This document shows positions 11,362 through 46,261 of a stretch of 46,261 nucleotides of DNA, in pieces. Under the pieces are notes generated by a model. That model made no database searches. It saw only the letters and a program-made list of their open reading frames with translations, and was not told where the DNA came from. The stretch covers positions 1-46,261 of the forward strand of contig CAJNOQ010000574.1 in the NCBI GenBank assembly GCA_905250885.1, written 5' to 3'. Source of the stretch: Didymodactylos carnosus. Taxonomy: Eukaryota; Rotifera; Eurotatoria; Philodinida; Philodinidae. Made by a program: the position numbers and the translations under genes. Every line of letters begins with the position of its first letter. Within the stretch, counting starts at the first letter, position 1.

Positions 11362-12550
11362 TAGGTATGTTACAAACCAGAGCTCCTAATCAGGTGAATT
11401 TCTGATGGCCCGCCTGGGCCAAGAAAAGTCGAGGCTTGCCCGATCCATCATGCTAATCGATTGGCCCGGCCCGGTCCAACTAATAGTCTTTTCTAGACCG
11501 CCCGGCCTGAGCCCGACTGTAAATTCTTTCTAGACTCAATTCAATTTTGTTATGGCAAAAACGCAGTAAAAAATTTGCTAAAGGTCAGTTCAGCAGCATA
11601 TACATATTGTACAGCACGTATTCGAGAATCTATTGTACAATAAACTCAGTAAAGGATAGAATTCCTTTAGATAGTGTATTTGTTTCTTCTTCTATCATTA
11701 GTCACCTGAATTGACCAGTGAACAAACTCTTTTTTTCTCAACAGAATTCACTAAATAATAATAACATATTGTTACTGGGAAATAGCCAAAATTGAACTGA
11801 AAATATGGAGAAAAATTTTAAAATTTCTCGGGCCGGGCCGCACCGTAAAAAACGCTGACCCGACCGAGCTAAAAACTTTTCTCGGACAGCCCGCTCTGCT
11901 CGAGCAAAAAAGCGATTAGCCTGGTCCAAGGCGGATCGGTCCCGGGCCGGATCATCGAGTCGGGTGGATCGGCAGGAGCTCTGTTACAAACCCAAACCCA
12001 AGTCACTTGAGTGTAATTGAGGGTGAATTTGTCCTTGGTCAATTGTCAAACGACCATTCTTCTTCTTCTTCTTCAAGTGCAACTTATCAGTAGTAACTTT
12101 TTGCCACACATGATGAAGCACAACATAGAGTAACTACGCATAAAGAATTCGTTGCCGGCGAGAACAAAAATCTATTCTTTTTATAAAGGCTTTTTAATTT
12201 GGGAAAGTATTGTTAGCTGAAATCTGTTCTGTACATGTATTTAAGACACTGAAAAATAACGATGATATTCGCAAAATAAACAACATAAAAGAACTCAACT
12301 TTTTTAGACATTTCACCTAATTTAAATAAAGTTCTTATAGTTACCGTCTTGCACACATATATCCACAGCATGAAACAAAACGCTGCACATCCTGTTTTCA
12401 CATGGAGTACCATGAAATAAAGCATCTTGCTAGGCTCTTATTAACCCAAGTCCAACACAATACCAAATCCAACTTTGACCCAAGTTTAGACTTGCGTACC
12501 ACAAACCCAAACCCAATTCTTTGGTTGGGTTTGGGTTTGTAACATATCTA
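11362..12550. mobile_element. hAT-like MITE (outer), interrupted by a second element
   Basis: The ends are inverted repeats: taggtatgttacaaacc on the left and the complement of tagatatgttacaaaccc on the right, followed by further paired caaaccca words. Exactly 8 bp, atgcagac, is duplicated at 11354-11361 and 12551-12558, the length typical of hAT transposons. No transposase frame is visible. The inner element at 11378-11983 sits only 16 bases inside the left end. Confidence 0.8.
11378..11983. mobile_element. hAT-like MITE (inner), GC-rich, nested in the outer element
   Basis: The termini are cagagctcct and its exact complement aggagctctg. The 8-bp duplication ttacaaac lies at 11370-11377 and 11984-11991, formed from the outer element's own terminal repeat. 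Both end regions are unusually GC-rich (repeated ggcccgg and gggccgg words) compared with the surrounding AT-rich DNA, and they are partly complementary. No transposase is present. The inner element is necessarily the younger of the two. Confidence 0.85.
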
Positions 12551-13164
12551 ATGCAGACTGAAGGAGTAACCCTGCATCGTATGGGATCCTATGAAATCCT
12601 ACGTAATCTTATCATAGGAACTCATGTAATTTCTATTAGGATAGTGTACTTCTAAAAGGATTCTATCATCTGAATCTTACATTAGGCTACACTAGGAAAC
12701 CTGTCAAATGCTGTGAACTTCTATATACAACATCATTTCTATAAACCAAAAAATCCCTGTTGATTTTTCGGGCGATTTTCTATAAACTGGAAATTAATTC
12801 ATGATTACAGTGTAGGATTACTAGCATTTTAAGTTGTATTTTGCTAGTAACAACTCATTAAATGTGTTTTTACAATATATTCTCTCGATCAATCAAGAAA
12901 CGAGTTTCTTTGATCGCTGACTATTGGATGATGAGTCATGCACGTAACTGTACAGGAAGTTCTTTTGTGACTGCTTATAGTGCTTTATTAGAACAACTAC
13001 AAAAGGAATTTTGATGCATATTAGTAGTTGTCGAGCTGCTCTATCTTCTACGACTTAGAGAGCCTGATGTGAATGCCATCTTTATAGAGAAAAAGGATTA
13101 CAAGTAGTGCATTTTGCAGTTGACTTAAAAATGTCTTATATAAGAATTCCATAAATTTTTGACA

Positions 13165-13304
13165 CTAGTCATTACGATTCTTATATGAATCTTATCGGAA
13201 TCTCACCAGATTCTTATCAATATTCTACGCGTTTCCATCTACTGCCTTATTAAGAAATTCATAAGATTCCTATAGGAATCCTATATAAGATTTGATCTCT
13301 AGGG
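13165..13304. mobile_element. Short palindrome-rich element, opposite orientation to 11111-11270
   Basis: A dense series of gattctta, gaatctta and aagattcc words ending at ctctaggg. Read on the minus strand it parallels the left block in word order, including a shared ataggaatcttat segment and a middle portion with tccatctactgcctta (minus-strand left block: tcccatcgactacctta). The ends are only approximately defined. Confidence 0.45.
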
Positions 13305-13768
13305 TCACAACAAACTCTATGGTGACAGTAATTTTATTAGACAACTACACCAAAGCTGCTAAAAGTGACTTCTCAATAACATTTTTGTTTCAATTAATGC
13401 ATACGACGTTGACATAAAGTTCCTGTGCTTTCGTACATGTTCTGATCGTATGCTGTTATGTTCCCTCACTATATGAAAATCGAAAAATAATCAATAAGAA
13501 TAAACTTACTAATCATAGCAATCAAAAGAATTGAGAGAGGATAAACTAAGCTGAAAATAAAATTTAGGTTACAAATAGACTCATAAAAATAATAATAAAA
13601 CTTGCTCATTTAACACCATATTGAAATGTGTTTTATTTGATAACGCTGAAAATTGGTTTGTAAGTTTTTAGTTTACTAGCAGTCTAATTTTTTTAAATTT
13701 CAGTTTGCATTAGTACAACATTGTTTTTGTGTTATTTGATAGTTTAAGTTTTTTAATACTATAATAGA

Positions 13769-13774
13769 TTTATT
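13769..13774 (-). terminator. Candidate polyadenylation signal of the dynein gene
   Basis: An AATAAA on the minus strand about 170 bases after the TAA stop. Other AT-rich candidates exist, so this is tentative. Confidence 0.3.
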
Positions 13775-13939
13775 TGTGCTTGTATTCTAATAGAATAAAG
13801 CGTAAATTAATGTTTGCAACAATAGTAAAAAAAAAAATGTGAAAAATAAAAAAATATATTATAAATAGATTTATCTACATAATCGCATGCACATGCACAA
13901 ATTGGAATTATTCATATACAAAACAAGTAACAAAAGATA

Positions 13940-45474
<31,535 letters not shown>

Positions 45475-45510
45475 TAATTGTAAGTTGCGCAATATAATAA
45501 GTCTGAAAAC

Positions 45511-46146
45511 AAAATTTTCGAACTACCAAATAAAATAAATAACATGATATGGAAGAACAAAAGGAACATTAACTGCTATCAGATGACAGTGATGATCAAC
45601 TGAAATCGAAGTGAGATACCGATAAAAGGTCTCGGAATAATAATGCAGGAAATAAACTGTAAAGTGGCTGACTACATTCGTCTTTTACAGTACTGTTCTG
45701 GTAATGTATGCAGCTATAGAACTATCCTGAAACATTCTGCAAGTCTTTTTACTATTTTTTCTAGCTTACTTGTTTCTGGTTTCTGTTTATTCGGGAAGGA
45801 ATATTGGAATCTTCACGAATTGTCTTTGCTTTCTGAATATCTTGTAAAAAATGCTGCCATATTTGAAGAGTGTGATCACTATAGTTGCTTCCTTACACAC
45901 ATTTCGAAAAAGTCAAAAACTGGGATTTTTTGATAAAAAATTTCAATTACGACGAGATTTCTTTTAAATAAACTGTAAAAGACTCTGTTTAATTACTCGT
46001 AATCATTGACAATTATGTCGATACCACAACATGTCGATCGTGGCGCTTCTCTGTACTGCAGTTTGTGTCATGTTGACGTAAGACTGATTAATCAATCACT
46101 CAGGAAATATAATCGATATGAGCAATCTTTTGGAGCTTCAAATAGA
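45511..46146. other. Region upstream of the dynein gene
   Basis: Presumably includes the dynein promoter and 5' UTR on the minus strand. A 96-codon plus-strand frame at 45643-45933 matches nothing I know and is not called. No clear TATA box or initiator stands out from the AT-rich background. Confidence 0.35.
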
Positions 46147-46261
46147 TGAGCCGGCTGGTGATATTTTACCTTTCAAATGTGTCATGGCAATTTGCAATGA
46201 CTCATAGGCTTTTGTTTTTCCAGAACCTATTTTATTTCAGAAAAAGATATTAGTTGTTATT
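46147..46261 (-). pseudogene. Exact partial duplicate of dynein exon 41 and its upstream intron
   Basis: All 115 bases to the window's end equal 34913-35027, covering most of the 5' part of exon 41 (the half P-loop GSGKT onwards, to about SPAGS), its splice acceptor and 35 bases of intron. Similarity stops abruptly at 46146. Since the missing side is the 3' side, a second copy here would be a dynein fragment cut off within AAA2, with its 5' part beyond the window. Alternatively, this is a join error or unresolved haplotype in the assembly. Confidence 0.85.

Larger units (their letters stand above)
12559..13939. other. Spacer downstream of the dynein gene, with palindromic repeat blocks
   Basis: Near 12571-12690 there is a block of ggatcctat and aatcct words. 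The block at 13165-13304 is annotated separately. From about 13400 to 13939 the DNA is AT-rich and presumably includes the 3' UTR of the dynein heavy chain gene. No gene is recognised. Confidence 0.4.

Noticed and set aside
45643..45933. 96-codon plus-strand frame upstream of the dynein gene
   Set aside because: ATG-started but with no motif I recognise; not enough to call a gene.

Overview
This is nuclear DNA from an animal. It is AT-rich, its genes are split by spliceosomal introns of mostly 50-70 nt with GT..AG borders, and its intergenic DNA is full of short inverted-repeat transposons. The compact introns, the AT-driven codon use, the divergent intronless peptide-type receptor and the many small foldback elements suggest a small invertebrate. 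A bdelloid rotifer is my best guess, but that is inference; nothing in the window fixes the species.

The right two thirds (about 13.9-45.5 kb, minus strand) is one very large gene: an axonemal inner-arm dynein heavy chain of the DNAH1 type. I traced 86 successive coding exons by hand. All intron phases agree, giving one open frame of about 4,230 codons, close to the roughly 4,265 residues of human DNAH1. Tail, linker, AAA1 to AAA6, stalk with microtubule-binding tip and C-terminal domain are all present. Two introns are much larger than the rest. One of about 4.8 kb holds a complete intronless class A GPCR gene on the opposite strand. Another of about 2.7 kb holds a hAT-type MITE.

The most notable feature is in the AAA1 motor domain. 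The exon carrying the catalytic Walker B motif exists as three tandem versions, each exactly 106 nt, in the same phase, with intact splice sites and an open frame. Because 106 is not a multiple of three, including two of them, or none, breaks the frame. The arrangement therefore predicts mutually exclusive splicing that swaps the Walker B segment of the principal ATPase site. The flanking AAA1 P-loop and the AAA2 P-loop are each split across microexons of 26 and 24 nt.

The left third carries two smaller plus-strand genes. The first, at 2790-4387, is a six-exon synaptotagmin-like protein whose C2 domains have lost most calcium ligands. The second, at 9559-9996, is an intronless two-EF-hand protein with a Gln/Gly/Pro/Tyr-rich tail. 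Between them lie transposon-derived sequences: a 772-bp inverted-repeat insertion whose empty target survives as a second copy nearby, a near-perfect 62-bp hairpin, a LINE 3' relic, and a hAT-type element nested inside another, both with exact 8-bp target duplications.

The last 115 bases repeat 34913-35027 exactly, exon plus intron. Either a truncated second dynein copy begins here or the assembly is at fault.
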